Shown piece after piece: positions 32,660 through 43,784 of a DNA stretch of 64,000 nt. The notes beneath the pieces are model-generated. The model was not told the DNA's origin, did not search any database, and worked only from the letters and a program-made list of their open reading frames with translations. The position numbers were made by a program, and so were the translations under genes. The number at the start of each line of letters is the position of its first letter. Position 1 is the stretch's first letter. This stretch comes from Diphasiastrum complanatum (lineage: Eukaryota; Streptophyta; Lycopodiopsida; Lycopodiales; Lycopodiaceae): NCBI GenBank assembly GCA_029204225.1, contig CM055106.1:5840361-5904360 (forward strand), in the 5' to 3' direction.

Positions 32660-33166
32660 CTACTTGTTAGGATCATTGATTTGTCGAAGAGACTGATAGC
32701 TTGAGCAAACGAATGTCCACAGCTTGACTTTTGTCTTTGTCTTCAATGAAGTTGCCTGATTGCTTCTTCTTGTCCTGGATTGCCTTCTCTTTCTTGCACT
32801 CAAACGCAAAATGACCATATTTACCACAAAAGTTACAATTCCCATTTCTCTTTGGATTGGACTTCGAACTATCTCTTGTTTCCGAATTGTCCTTGCTTTC
32901 CTGCTTCTGATCCTTTTTACCTCCTTTCCTCTTGCCCTTCTTCCCTTGATACTTGGTAAAGAACCCAGCTCCCTGAAATCTTCCCTAGACATCAAATTTT
33001 GTCTTAGTAACTCTTCTTGAAGTAGCAAGCCATTCAGCTCGTCGAATGTCGGCGATCTGTCCCTCAAGCTCAGTGTCATAACAAAGTTCTGGTATTGAAA
33101 TGGTAAGCTATTCAAAACAATTTGTACAAGAGTATTATCAAGTACAATTTCCCCTATAGAAGACAA
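32660..33166 (-). pseudogene. copia C gag, second part with zinc knuckle
   Basis: LVQIVLNSLPFQYQNFVMTL, LQEELLRQNLMSREDF, then in a neighbouring frame the knuckle NCNFCGKYGHFAFECKK-like segment around 32790-32840 (Cys/His spacing CX2CX4HX4C on the minus strand) and basic residues. Shifted relative to the first gag part. Confidence 0.75.
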
Positions 33167-33575
33167 CTGATCTCAGATCCTTCACCCTGGTAATAAAATC
33201 CGGAATGGATTCCTCTGATTCCATTTTCAAGGTGTGAAGTTTATTATTCAAGAACAAAGCTCGAGACTTGCTCACCGTTTCATAAGTATTCCTAAGAATA
33301 TCCCATGCATCCTTAGGCCCGATTGCATTCCTGATCAGAGGAATAACCTTATCCTCCACAAATAAGTTAATGATATGATGCGCACGTTGCATCCGTTTCT
33401 CAAATGCCCTTCTATCTTGATCATTGAGATCGTGAGCTATCACCTCTTGTCCCATGACAATTTCCCAATAATCTTTGTCCTGAAGTATATTCTGAAGTTT
33501 GAACTTCCACAAGCTGTAGTTAGATCCATCTAACTTGTTTGACTCCGATAAAAAAGATTCATGCAGACTCCCCAT
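33138..33575 (-). pseudogene. copia C gag, first part
   Basis: 145-codon frame from ATG at 33575: MGSLHESFLSESNKLDGSNY, SLWKFKLQNILQDKDYW, DAWDILRNTYETVSKSRALF and LHTLKMESEESIPDFITRVK. A UBN2-type copia gag similar to that of copia B. A shift near 33150 ends it. Confidence 0.9.
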
Positions 33576-34324
33576 CTTTGTCGTACAAAAAATAATAGGA
33601 TTTTTACTAGGAATCTGATTGCATGCAACAATCTATTAAGTGTCGCCTTCCCTGGATAGCACCTGTCCAGATACTACCTGGCTCAGATTTGCTTGTCTAT
33701 AGTCCTAGATAGAACTTGTCTGGTTCTGGCCTGAATCTGATTTGATCTCCCTCAGATAACACCTATCTGATCGCTGCCTGTCTGGTTGATGTCGTCCTCA
33801 GCTGTTGCCTCCCTCAGATAATACCTGTCTCAGATCCTGCCACTATCCAGACCTGTCCAGGTGCTGCTGTCCTCAGGTAGAACCTGTCCTGGCTGCTACC
33901 CTTCACTAGCTGCTGCCGCCTTCAGATGAACTTGCACCACATAAAACCTGCACAAGATAAAACCTGCCCTCAGATTAAATCTGCACTAGTTCTGACCTGT
34001 TGTTCAGGTGCACTTGCACTAGATCTGTCTGCACTAGAAAACGCCTGTTCTGCTGTTCTGGATGCTGCCTTCCGCAGATCTGCCTGACTGATACTGCTGC
34101 CTGTCCAGAAGTTGCCGCCCTCAGTAAACGCCTGCTCCTGCTGATTTCTTTTACAGGTACTACCTGCGCCAGATGTGACCTCCACCAGAAAAATCTACAC
34201 AGGATAGCGCTTCCACCAGATGCGACCTCCACCAAATAGCACCTCCACTAGATGTGATCTCCGCCAGTAAAACCTGCAGCGCTGATCTTCTCTTTCCTTC
34301 CGTAGATCCCGATCTTATTGAGAT
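33576..34324 (-). repeat. repeat-rich leader of copia C
   Basis: About 750 bases made largely of imperfect short units containing ACCTG and CAGAT on the plus strand (for example TCAGATAACACCTATCTGAT). No ORF of note. Unusual length for a copia leader. Confidence 0.65.
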
Positions 34325-34337
34325 GGCTCTGATACCA
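34325..34337 (-). other. primer binding site of copia C
   Basis: Minus strand TGGTATCAGAGCC starts right after the LTR end CTATCA. Matches the plant initiator-Met tRNA 3' end type. Confidence 0.92.
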
Positions 34338-34738
34338 TGATAGAATTCAGAAATTGGAGTAAGCTAATCTTATTAGTACTCACACAAACAATCAATCACA
34401 AGAGGAGGAAGATGGACTGCACAAGAAGCTATGCTTCATAAACTGGAAACTGAGATGACAATGGAAGTGGGCGCCCATCTGCTCTTATAGAGACTACCCA
34501 AAAACAGAAGCAAAAGCTATCCTTCTACAATAGCAATTGGAATGCTAATTATGAAGTCTTAACAATAGAAATCTATGCTATCTTAGTTAAAATAGATTTC
34601 TATACTATTCTAGCAAAACTGGTACTAATTTAGGTACCTATACTAAAAATAGATAGTACCTATACTAAAAATAAAAATAGGCCTTCTAGCACACAGGCTG
34701 GCCTCTACAATCAATCAATTAACCATTAATTCCTAACA
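34338..34738 (-). repeat. 5' LTR of copia C, 401 bp
   Basis: TGTTAGGAATTAATGG ... GAATTCTATCA on the minus strand, bounded by the target duplication and the primer site. Confidence 0.93.
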
Positions 34739-34972
34739 AGAGGACATCCTTGTTTAACTCATAATCCATTTTTGAATAACTACTCTAACTGTGCTGCAAT
34801 AATTTCACTCTTGTTCACACTCAAAAGCCCAAAGGAGTATGTACAGGCAAGGCCCTTAGTGCAGTTAATTCACATCTTTGCTTGTTTCTTCTAGAGTTGT
34901 GGTATTGTTCATTTGAGTAATAAAATCTCTGAGGCTATTGTTTCCTGATCAAAGTTTCTCTGTTGTTGCTTG
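34739..34972. other. region between copia C and GOT1
   Basis: The right target duplicate (34739-34743) and the last LINE bases (to about 34768), then the GOT1 upstream region. A strong acceptor-like TTGTTTCTTCTAG at about 34882-34894 could begin a 5' UTR exon; no matching donor was identified. Confidence 0.45.
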
Positions 34973-36301
34973 ATGGGCTCAGAGATAGGGATTGGACTCA
35001 CTGGGTTTGGAGTTCTTTTTACATTTCTGGGACTAATATTTTTCTTCGACAAAGGGCTTCTGGCAATGGGAAATGTGAGCAAGCTTATTTTGTAATCTAA
35101 ACTAATGTAGGACAATGTCTGTACTCTGTAGTAATTGTTACTCAGATCCTTGTTGTTTCTTTGATCTTTTTAGTGGTTTGGTACTCAGTTGTTACTTTGG
35201 TTGCTTTTAGAATGCTTTGTTTTTTGCAGATACTTTTTTTGTCAGGCGTGACTCTCACCATTGGACCAAAGTCTACACTTTCCTTTTTTCTCAAGCGACG
35301 TAACTACAAAGTAATCAATGCTAAACCTTAAACCTGAAATTCTCAATAGCTAATATTGGGTTCAACTGCTGATGCTTAAATGCTGAAAAGAAAATCTAGA
35401 GGAGTGAGTGAAGGTGTTGGAAGTATTGCAAAGGGTGTATTGCGACCTTGCCTTTGAGTTCGTGAGAAAGTGTCTCTTCTTCTACCCGTTTTCTGCTTCC
35501 TTTCTCTAAAACGAAATTGAAATCTTTTTGTGTGGTCTGCTAGGAGCTTATGACTTTTTTAAGGTTGTAAACTAGCATTGTTTACATTTTAAGAAGATTA
35601 AAACTTTAAGGTTTTTGATGTAAAACCTGTAACCCATTCTGATTGTCCTGTTTGTAGGGATCAATATCATTTCTGGCAGGATTCTTTTTGGTTCTATTTG
35701 GATGGGCAGTTGTAGGGATGATAGTCCAAGCCTACGGTTTCATAGTCCTCTTCAGGTGTTGCCTTTTATTTCTCTTGCAATCAAGAAAAATATCTCGATT
35801 TTATTCTCATGCGATAAAAAAAAAATCTTGACTTATTTGGGAGGGTTTGGGGGTTGCGAGGTAAGCAACAGGAAGGATGAAAACCCTAAACTTGAGAACA
35901 CACCCAACTTTAAAACACATTGTTAACGTGCACGAGGTAAACTTCAGTGGCTTCTGAACTCCACTTACTGAGATGCTTTTGATGGCAGTGGATTTTTGCC
36001 CACAGTGGCAGTCTTTTTATACAGAGTTCCTGTTCTCGGTTATTTCCTTCAGCAACCTTTCTTCCTATCGGTACGTATGAATCTACTGAAAGCGAGAAAG
36101 GTTGTCTTTCAGACATTATAAGCCACATGAGCATCTATTAGATTTTATTCTGATAGTAACCATTTGTAACAAGTACCGACTTTGTCTAATAATCTTCATT
36201 GAAAAATTTGACATGTTCGTTTCAGTTTGCTTCAATGTTGACAAATCAAACGTTTCTAGCAGATTTTTGATCAATTTCGAGAGCGAAGGGTCCCAGTATG
36301 A
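34973..36301 (+). CDS. GOT1: Golgi transport protein GOT1 homologue, five exons
   Basis: Exons 34973-35074, 35230-35310, 35658-35755, 35989-36070 and 36263-36301 join into 133 codons. All introns are GT-AG and all joins keep frame (the third splits a Ser codon AG|T). GOT1 is a small four-helix membrane protein of early Golgi and ER-Golgi vesicle traffic. Seen: IGIGLTGFGVLFTFLGLIFF, FDKGLLAMGN, ILFLSGVTLTIGPKSTLSFF, KRRNYKG, FFLVLFGWAVVGMIVQAYGF, VLFSGFLPTVAVFLYRVPVL and the family C-terminus RRVPV. The family is about 138-140 residues. The ATG at 34973 gives a short N-terminus (MGSE); a conserved Lys there would appear if an unseen upstream exon splices at CTCAG|AG (34982), so the start is less sure than the rest. 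No stop or shift: a live gene. Confidence 0.92.
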
Positions 36302-36910
36302 TCATATGACCTCTGAAGTGTCAGTTTTTACCTCACAAAGATAGCATCTGGCTCAGTGGTCCACATATGTCCTCATCTGGAAGAGACCATCTAAACCGCT
36401 TCAGTTTTCCTTGTGGTCATTTTGGGTTCTATGGCTTTGTAAACTAGCCTTAAAAGTAAAGATCCTTTAAGAATCCTTTATGCTCTTGCAAAGGTCAGAA
36501 TTGAAGATCTTAAATTGCAGTGTGCAGAGTTGCGGATTGCTGTAGTAATACTATTGGTGCATTTGCATCTTGCCTCAGTGTGTGCATCTCATCTTATTAA
36601 ATGAGCTAGTGCAAAGTTCAACTCTCTTTTGATGGTTTGAAGAGAGGGTATGCATCTCTTTCTGTCAACAGCAACAGTTTACAGCTTCGATTCAACTCTT
36701 ATGTTTTAAAACGCAAATTCTGTCATGGATTGTTATCAAATTTTGTCAACTTTCACTGTTATTGCGTGAGTCAGTCAAACAAAAGCATCAAAAGCATCTC
36801 TTGCTTGTGTTGTTGGTTGGGATGTAGACCCAATTCCTCCTTTCTTTAGATCCGTTGCTCTCAGCTTGATTATACCTGCCCTCTTTGAAACTGTTGCTGA
36901 TGTAGGAAAA
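36302..36910. other. GOT1 3' flank
   Basis: Presumed 3' UTR and downstream DNA; no other gene seen. Confidence 0.5.
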
Positions 36911-38370
36911 GGAAATTGTTTAGTGTTTATTGCCACACTTTTTTCAAACATTGCCACCCTAAACGCTAAAACCGTGAGGAAATTTTCCAGCTCTAGTCAA
37001 AGGACATAATTGTCTAACAATGATTTGCCTTCAATCTTAGGAGTCATTTGACAACATGTTTGTTGGGTGTGTTTTCACGATTACAACTAATGTAAAAAGC
37101 CTTGGAGTGATCCATGTCTTTGTACCAAAAGAAGGCAAATAAGGGCTAATCATGTTTTGAGCTCTCTTACCAAGAGTCAGCTGTTTTGAGTTTGTAGAGT
37201 GAATTTGCTCATGTATGGATACACTTGTACCGTACCCTGGTTCAATAGGTGGTTTTACATGTTAAATATGCTTTTGATGCTGAAATCTTTGTACTATGCA
37301 TATTGTGCTCAAAGACATTCTCATTGTGGTTAGAAGATACTTGTCCAACGTTACAAGACTTACCTTACCTCTCAAAAGGGAGATTATGGTTAGATGCTAG
37401 AAGAAAGAAATTTTTTAGATTTATCCTCGATAGATCTAGGAAGTTCCTAAGTTTAATGAGTAGATTTTTCCCAACTTTGTTCACACTTCATAAAGGGTAG
37501 GCTCTTTTGACATGGCCCTTGTAGAGTGCATTCATGTATTGCTTTTAATCAAAATCAAGCATTGAATAAATGACATTTTAGAATGACTTTGGAGAATATT
37601 TTCAAGACTTCAAAGAATAAATCCGATGTTCAATCATGTTTTGTGTACAATATGAAGCCCTTTGCACTACTTGTGAGGTAGTTATTTTGGGCATCATCTC
37701 ATCTGTTTTAGTTGATACTTGATTCACCTTATTTTGTTTCTCAAACACAAATTAGTTGTATTGTTGTCTTATGAAAACAAATTGCATCGTGCACGACAAG
37801 GTTATGCACATAGCATACACAACAGCTTAGGGACAGAACATACACAACAAGCCTAGGGACACTTGATCATGTCATTATGAAGTTCCTAGTTAATGTAATT
37901 GAGTTAAGGTTTACCACAAAACTTTATAGTTAAAAAAGCAATAGAAAGAGAGGGATCATGCTTAACATGTTCTACACCTCATTAAGATGAACTCGTATAA
38001 GAAAGCAACATAAGAGAACTTAATCAAGTAATAACGATGGTGCACAACGGAAAAACCATGGGGCACTTTGTGAGGTATTCCAAGCATCCTGACTATGGAA
38101 TAGGATGGGGCAGCTTTGAAACCTAAGCCAACGAGAGGTGGATCATGCAAGAGAGGACAAACATATCTGACTTTTTTCGTTGATTATAGAGGAGTCACAA
38201 GAAGCATCACGCATGGAAAGTAGTATGAATGTAAGACTTTTGAAGTATGTAGAAGAGAGTATAATTGTTAGCAAACAACTAGTCGGTGAGAGGACCAAGA
38301 GAGGATAATATCTCCTCTTTAAGTGCATATTAAAGAGGTCTAGAGACTATGACAAAGTTGAGGGTAGGGG
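36911..38370. repeat. 1.46-kb duplication, copy 1
   Basis: Near-identical (by eye about 97%) to 57278-58728 in direct orientation, from GGAAATTGTTTAGTG to GACAAAGTTGAGGGTAGGGG. It holds no recognisable gene or LTR ends. Confidence 0.93.
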
Positions 38371-39102
38371 TGGGCTCTGGCAAATGGCACACTAGAGATT
38401 AATATAAATGGAACCATGGAGCATAACTCAAGAGGTTGCAAAGGGCTTTGGTGAGGTGAGTCTGGAGAGAGGTAGATGTTTTTAGAATAAATCATAACAA
38501 AATTATAACGAGTTGTATAACTCCATCAAGTTGAATAACCAAGGTCTTCTGTGGAATTATGAGGAAAATCATTAGTGGTTATTATATGTTGAGGATGGTG
38601 TCAAAAACGGTTCTACTCTCAATATAAAATGTATCAATTTTAAGAAGTGATTTTGTGCAAAATGGAAGATAGCCTAGTATCTTAAGATCTGGTGACAATT
38701 TTGTGAACTATATTTATCATATTGGAAGTTTTAAGTCTTTCACTTGTGAGAGGCTATCAAACTTATGAATCATTATTACAAGGCCCTCTATAAAAGGAGG
38801 GAAAGAACTGCTATGGTTGGTTCTTGGTGGTGACATACAAGATTGACACTCACATGATTTACACATACTTATTTGTTGGTCTCTAAGATAGACAACATTA
38901 TCATGGAATGATTGGGCCTGTCTATTGAAGTGTTGAACTAGCACCTTGAGTTACACATACACCCATGACAGTTTAACAATGATTTTATAGCTATGGATAC
39001 ATGACATACGACCAATATAACATAATAGACATTGTGCTTGGCTCTTGGACTCCCGATTTACATTCAAACACGACAAAGATTCACACCACATGACAAATTA
39101 AG

Positions 39103-39304
39103 TTAATGCTTAAGGTGCATTTTGTGTTCCATGGCACAATCCAATTTTATCCATCAAATCCACCATGTGACATGCACCTTGGAGGTTATATAAAAATAAA
39201 TTCTTAATGCTGAAGGTGCATTTTGTGTTCCATGGCAAAATCCAATTTTATCCATCAAATCCACCATGTGACATGCACCTCGGAGGTCATATAAAAATAA
39301 ATTT
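39103..39304. repeat. 101-bp tandem duplication
   Basis: Two units of 101 bases (39103-39203, 39204-39304) with few differences. Each unit contains AAGGTGCA and, inverted, TGCACCTT or TGCACCTC, so each can fold back. Confidence 0.92.
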
Positions 39305-41016
39305 TTTATGGTGGAAGAGGAAAAATCAATTTTCCAAAACTAAAGCTCAAAAAAAATGTCTAAATTCAAGTTTAGAGTAGTTTTACAAATGGGATTGTCT
39401 TTAGATTACCTTACAAGAACAAATAGAAAGTATTCTTTTTTATGACAAAGATGTCACTGAATTTCAAGCCTACTATTTGTGTAAGCTTCTCAAAAAAAGA
39501 CAAACATTAGTAATTGAAAGCTAAATTTAAAAAAAAAAATTGAAGGAGAAAAGGATTTTCTAGATATGATCATAGTAGAAGTAAGTAGAGTAGCCACTTC
39601 AAAGCACTTCCGCGACCATAATTAGCCATAAAATTGTGAATCTCTATTATGGTTTGGAGAAAGTTGAAATCAGAAGGTACAAGCCTTAGTTGTTTGGAAT
39701 TTTAGGTTAACTATTTGATCTGATGAAACACAACCATCATGATGTCTTCAACCATACTAATCACTAAATCTCAAGACAAAAGGTGCAAGGTAGTAGAAGT
39801 GACACTAAATTCTAGGGACGAAATCCCACCTTCAGACTAACTACTAACCTTTTACTATCGTAATTTTATGGTTGGAATAGTCTAGCATAACAAAGTATCT
39901 TAAAATTTTGAAAGATGCCTGAAGGAAAAATAGGCTTAAATAGTTGAAGCATGAAAATTGTGTCAAAACAAAGATTCAGAACTTACTACAGAAGAAGAAT
40001 TGGTACAAGATTGTGTAAATGCAAAAGAAAACTCAAAAGAAGATCTACAAAAAAAGTAGATGTCATAGTGAAGGCAAAGATAATGACCAAGAGTAAAGGC
40101 CTATATGGGGACACACTTGAGCTACAATGTGAGAAGAAATCAAGTGAAGCAAAAAATGAAGGGCTTGCTTTTCAAGTGGTACCAAGTCGGTCACAAACAA
40201 ACTATGATAACACTCAAGTAGTGGGGAGGTGATTTTGTACAAATTGCATGAGGTCCCAGATTTGTTGATAGAAAAAAGAAAATAATGGCTACATAGGTTG
40301 AAAAAATAATGGCTACATACATAGGTTGAAAAAATTCAAATGATTACAAAGAATATCAAGTTGGAGACAACTCAGACCAATCACCTCCAGGCAGCGAAAT
40401 CCTCCAATCTCATGAGCAACAAATATTTCTTTCTTCATTGCTACATTCTCATTATTCATTTTCTTTAAAGAATTTCTTAGCCGATCAATTTATAGCTGGT
40501 GTTTTTGCAATGTCGTATCCATATCAGACATATAAGAAGAAACATCTTATGTATTGGCGGTAAGTTGCTTAAACCCTCCTATTTCATAGCCTTTGGTAAG
40601 AAATTATAGGTTTTTGTTAATATTCTTCATGGTGGAGGAATATATCTCTAGCTAAGTGGTTTGCTGAGCTCCTAGATGCTTGAAAATTAATAGCTCATGA
40701 ATAGACTTTGTTTGAAGCTATGATTGAGTGTTTGCAAAGGTTTTTCATAATTTATTATCTCGTAGGAAGGAAAACTTGAAGTGGCTTGATGTTTACTTGA
40801 TTGAAGTAATAACTTAATGATTTTGTACTCGTCGGTACAACCTGTCTCAAGTCTACTGAACAGTTTGTAAGCAGTCGAATGTCAATATTGTCATAGATAC
40901 AAGCTTTGCATGGTGAAAATTTGAAGATGAGCAAAATTTCATGGTTTTTGCTAAAAATTGATGCATAGGGCATGTATCATATTTTCAAATCTTTAGCTAG
41001 GTCATTTTTGGGTTGT

Positions 41017-41224
41017 GAAGAGATGTATACAAGTGCATGTGTGAAAGAAACCTCAACTTTGTGGTGAAATAATTTTTTAAAAAAGAAAATTAGTTTTTTG
41101 GTCAATTTTTTTAGATTTCTTGAAGAGATGTATACAAGTGCATGAGTGAAAGAAATCTCAACTTTGTGGTAAAATGAGTTTCTTCAAAAGAAAATTATTT
41201 TTTGGTCAATTTTTTAGATTTCTT
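41017..41224. repeat. 105-bp tandem duplication
   Basis: GAAGAGATGTATACAAGTGC begins both units (41017 and 41122). The second unit differs at scattered bases. Confidence 0.9.
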
Positions 41225-41719
41225 AAGTGGTTGTAGGAACTTGTAGCAGGCCATTTAGGATGATTTATATCAATTGAAACCATCATATCTATGTGAGTTG
41301 ACATAGAACCATTGGCTTTGTGTAGAAAAAAACCAAGAAAACTAGTGTATCTTTGGAAGTGTTGTAGTTGCTTTCCTTTTGAGGGTTGTAATAGTCGTTT
41401 TGAGAATGATTTTAGCCATACGTTAGTCTGTCATTCTGGGTTAAATTGATTTCTATATAGTTGAATCCCCTCATATAGCCAACGGCCTTGTATGTGAAAA
41501 GTGAGCAAAATGTAGCTTGATTGATTTTCAATTTCATGTACAAATGTTCATTACTACCTTCTACATATCTCTCATAATGATTTAGAAAATTCCAAGGGTA
41601 CCAACTCGAGTTCTAGTGAGATGGTGACATGTGTCACAAAATGTAATATGCAACCAAATCCACATCTCAATGTCAAATTTGGGCCAATCAAATTAAGAGG
41701 TGTACATCAGATGTTGTTT

Positions 41720-42288
41720 TCAGAGTTCGACATGACTGATCAAGGCGAAGCTCACTTCTGTCTAGGCATTCAGATCCACAGAGACAGAGTGAGATGACTG
41801 ATTTACATCACTCAACAAAGGTATCTTTACAATGTTCTTAACATATACAATCTAATGAATTGTAAATTAGCTCAATCACCGATGGATCCAGACATGCATT
41901 TGTCAAAGGACCAATGTCCCCAGACCAAGCAAGAAGAGGAGCAGATGAGAGAGTATCCTTATCGATTGATACTTGGATCTCTCATGTACGCAATGGTCTG
42001 TACAAGACCAGCTATCTCTTTTGTAGTAAGCTCACTCAGCCAATATATGGCTAATCCTGGCATTACCCATTGGAAGGCTCTCATAAGAGTCGTGAGATAT
42101 ATTCGAGCTACCATGGACCAGTGCATCTGCTATGGAGATGTCAGCAACGACAATTTTCATCAACTTAGTGGATATTCTGATGCAAGCAGGGGAGGAGATG
42201 TAGACAATCGTAAGTCCACATCTGGATTTACATTCCTCTTCAACGATGGTCCTATCTCATGGAACAGTCGTAAGCAAACCTCTATCGC
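41720..42288 (+). pseudogene. copia RT end and RNase H fragment
   Basis: FDMTDQGEAHFCLGIQIHRD, then MNCKLAQSPMDPDMHLSKDQ, YRLILGSLMYAMVCTRPAIS, THWKALIRVVRYIRATMD, then the RNase H start LSGYSDASRGGDVDNRKSTS and ISWNSRKQTSIAL. Same family as copia A. The conserved D-A-S-W-A-G-D reads D-A-S-R-G-G-D. It runs without a stop into gag codons at about 42290. Confidence 0.9.
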
Positions 42289-42682
42289 ACTTTTTTTTGA
42301 TACACATATTGGAGACATAGGTGAAGCTAAAACGTCAAAAGACGTTTGGAACATTTTGAACTCACTATATGACGTGAGGGACGTAACTACTAAGTTACAT
42401 CTACGAAGGAAATTCTTCACATTCAAGATGTCTATTGGTGATTCTCTTCAGAGTCACATTAACCAGTTTAAGAATCTCTTGCAACAGATGGCCACTGTCG
42501 GATCAGTCATAGACGATCAAGACGCAGTTATGACATTGCTTTCAAGCTTGCCCTCTACATGTGAGAACTGGGTGATGATCATATCAACACACTCAGATTT
42601 AACTCTTACTAGAGTTATCACTATGTTGCTGCAAGAAGACAATAGAAGAAGTCAAGACACTTTGTCTTCTTCCTCCTCTTAG
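42289..42682 (+). pseudogene. copia gag fragment fused to RNase H
   Basis: DTHIGDIGEAKTSKDVWNIL, NSLYDVRDVTTKLHLRRKFF, MTLLSSLPSTCENWVMIIST, ITMLLQEDNRRSQDTLSSSS. A UBN2-type gag missing its first about 60 residues, in one open frame with the RNase H fragment upstream (275 codons together). A TAG ends it at 42680. Confidence 0.9.
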
Positions 42683-42708
42683 GCTCTATATGTCAACAAA
42701 GGCTCTAA

Positions 42709-43317
42709 GTGACAGAAGCAATGAAACTCCAGAAGGCTGCAACGAATCAGAAGCCGACTCAAGGTCAAGAACAATCATCGAATCCACATTCGAAGAAGAA
42801 GATGTTTTGCAGGTATTGCAAGCGCAATAACCATGAGATCAAGGATTGCCGAATTTTCCAAGCGAAGAACGCAACCAAGCAACTTGATCAACAAGCAAAC
42901 GTAGTTTCATCATCTCCCCAGGTCGAAGTGGATGAAAGTGCATTCATGGTCAAAGATCAAAGCGCATTTTTGGATGATTCATGGTTTCTGAATTCTGGAA
43001 CAACTCAACATATGACCAATCAATGTGAGATCTTCAACTCCTATACTCCTTACAGCACGAAGAAATTTGTTCATCTTGGTGACAATAGTACTCACACTAT
43101 TGAAGGTGAAGGTACTGTAAGATTGCGATTCCAGCATGATCAATTCAAATTACTATTAAAAGTTTTATATGCTCCTAAACTCTCTACAAATTTGTTATCA
43201 GTGAGTAGAATTATAGATTTAGGTGATAAGGTAGAATTTGAATTTGATCAATGCAAAATAGCTGATAGGAGTAATAAGATCCTTGCACTCGGGCAAGAGG
43301 CAGAGTTACTTATATAG
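42709..43317 (+). pseudogene. copia zinc knuckle and protease, catalytic Asp lost
   Basis: KMFCRYCKRNNHEIKDCRIF is a complete CX2CX4HX4C knuckle. The protease follows, but its active site reads SWFLNSGTTQHMTNQ where the family has D-S-G-A/T: the catalytic Asp is Asn. Downstream FVHLGDNSTHTIEGEG and VLYAPKLSTNLLSVSRI are conserved. Frame open for 202 codons, so the point mutation itself kills the protease. Confidence 0.92.
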
Positions 43318-43660
43318 ACTGACACATTGCTATTCTAAGTCTAGTCAAGTCTTGAAAACCTTTGTTCTAGTCAATAAAGCATTACTATGGCATCATCGCT
43401 TAAGACACTTGAATTATGCATCTGTTTTGAACATGTCTAGACAGTCCATGGTTCTTGATCTCGACTATCCTTCTGGTAAGGTCAATCTCCCTGTCTGTCA
43501 TAGCTGCATCTTTGGAAAGCAGTCTAGGATTCCTTTTAGATCAAACCATAGGCATGCAGCAAAAGATCTGTTAGATGTTGTTCATATAGATATATGTGGA
43601 GCTCACTTTCTTTTATTGAATGTCTTGATTCTTGAAGTTCAACTATTATTGGAGGTTTGA
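43283..43660 (+). pseudogene. copia integrase N-terminal fragment
   Basis: LWHHRLRHLNYASVLNMSRQ and VCHSCIFGKQSRIPF give the H-H-C-C zinc domain; DLLDVVHIDICGAH carries the first catalytic Asp. After this, about 43620, the sequence is unrelated, so the core is missing. Confidence 0.88.
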
Positions 43661-43784
43661 TTGCATCAATTGGTTCCTGGTTGCCTGCTTGTAACCTCTG
43701 CCTGCTCGAGAAGTTCATCCACCAGTATTGATTTCAGGTCTAGTTCTCTTAATGCAGTATGAAATACGAGTGATACTCAAAATC

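Larger units (their letters stand above)
31636..34738 (-). mobile_element. Ty1/copia element C with perfect target duplication
   Basis: Minus-strand element: 5' LTR 34338-34738, primer site 34325-34337, leader, gag, protease and integrase start, then a deletion that joins integrase codons to the inside of the 3' LTR (31636 to about 31881). RT, RNase H and the outer 155 bases of the 3' LTR are lost. AGAGG duplicates flank it exactly. The paralogous LINE at 48.7 kb shows the same site without the insertion. Confidence 0.93.
38371..41699. other. non-coding with two tandem duplications
   Basis: No gene or transposon domain recognised. Contains the tandem pairs at 39103-39304 and 41017-41224. Confidence 0.5.
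41700..43640 (+). mobile_element. copia element with permuted domain order
   Basis: Along the plus strand: RT end and RNase H start (41720-42288), then gag, zinc knuckle, protease and integrase zinc domain (42290-43640). The normal order is gag to RNase H, so this is a junction between the 3' coding part of one copy and the 5' coding part of another, as expected from recombination or deletion between tandem or nested copies of the same family. No LTR lies between them. Confidence 0.85.

Noticed and set aside
38717-38944. 75-codon minus frame with several Cys
   Set aside because: Cys spacing fits no zinc domain I know and there is no support from a second copy.
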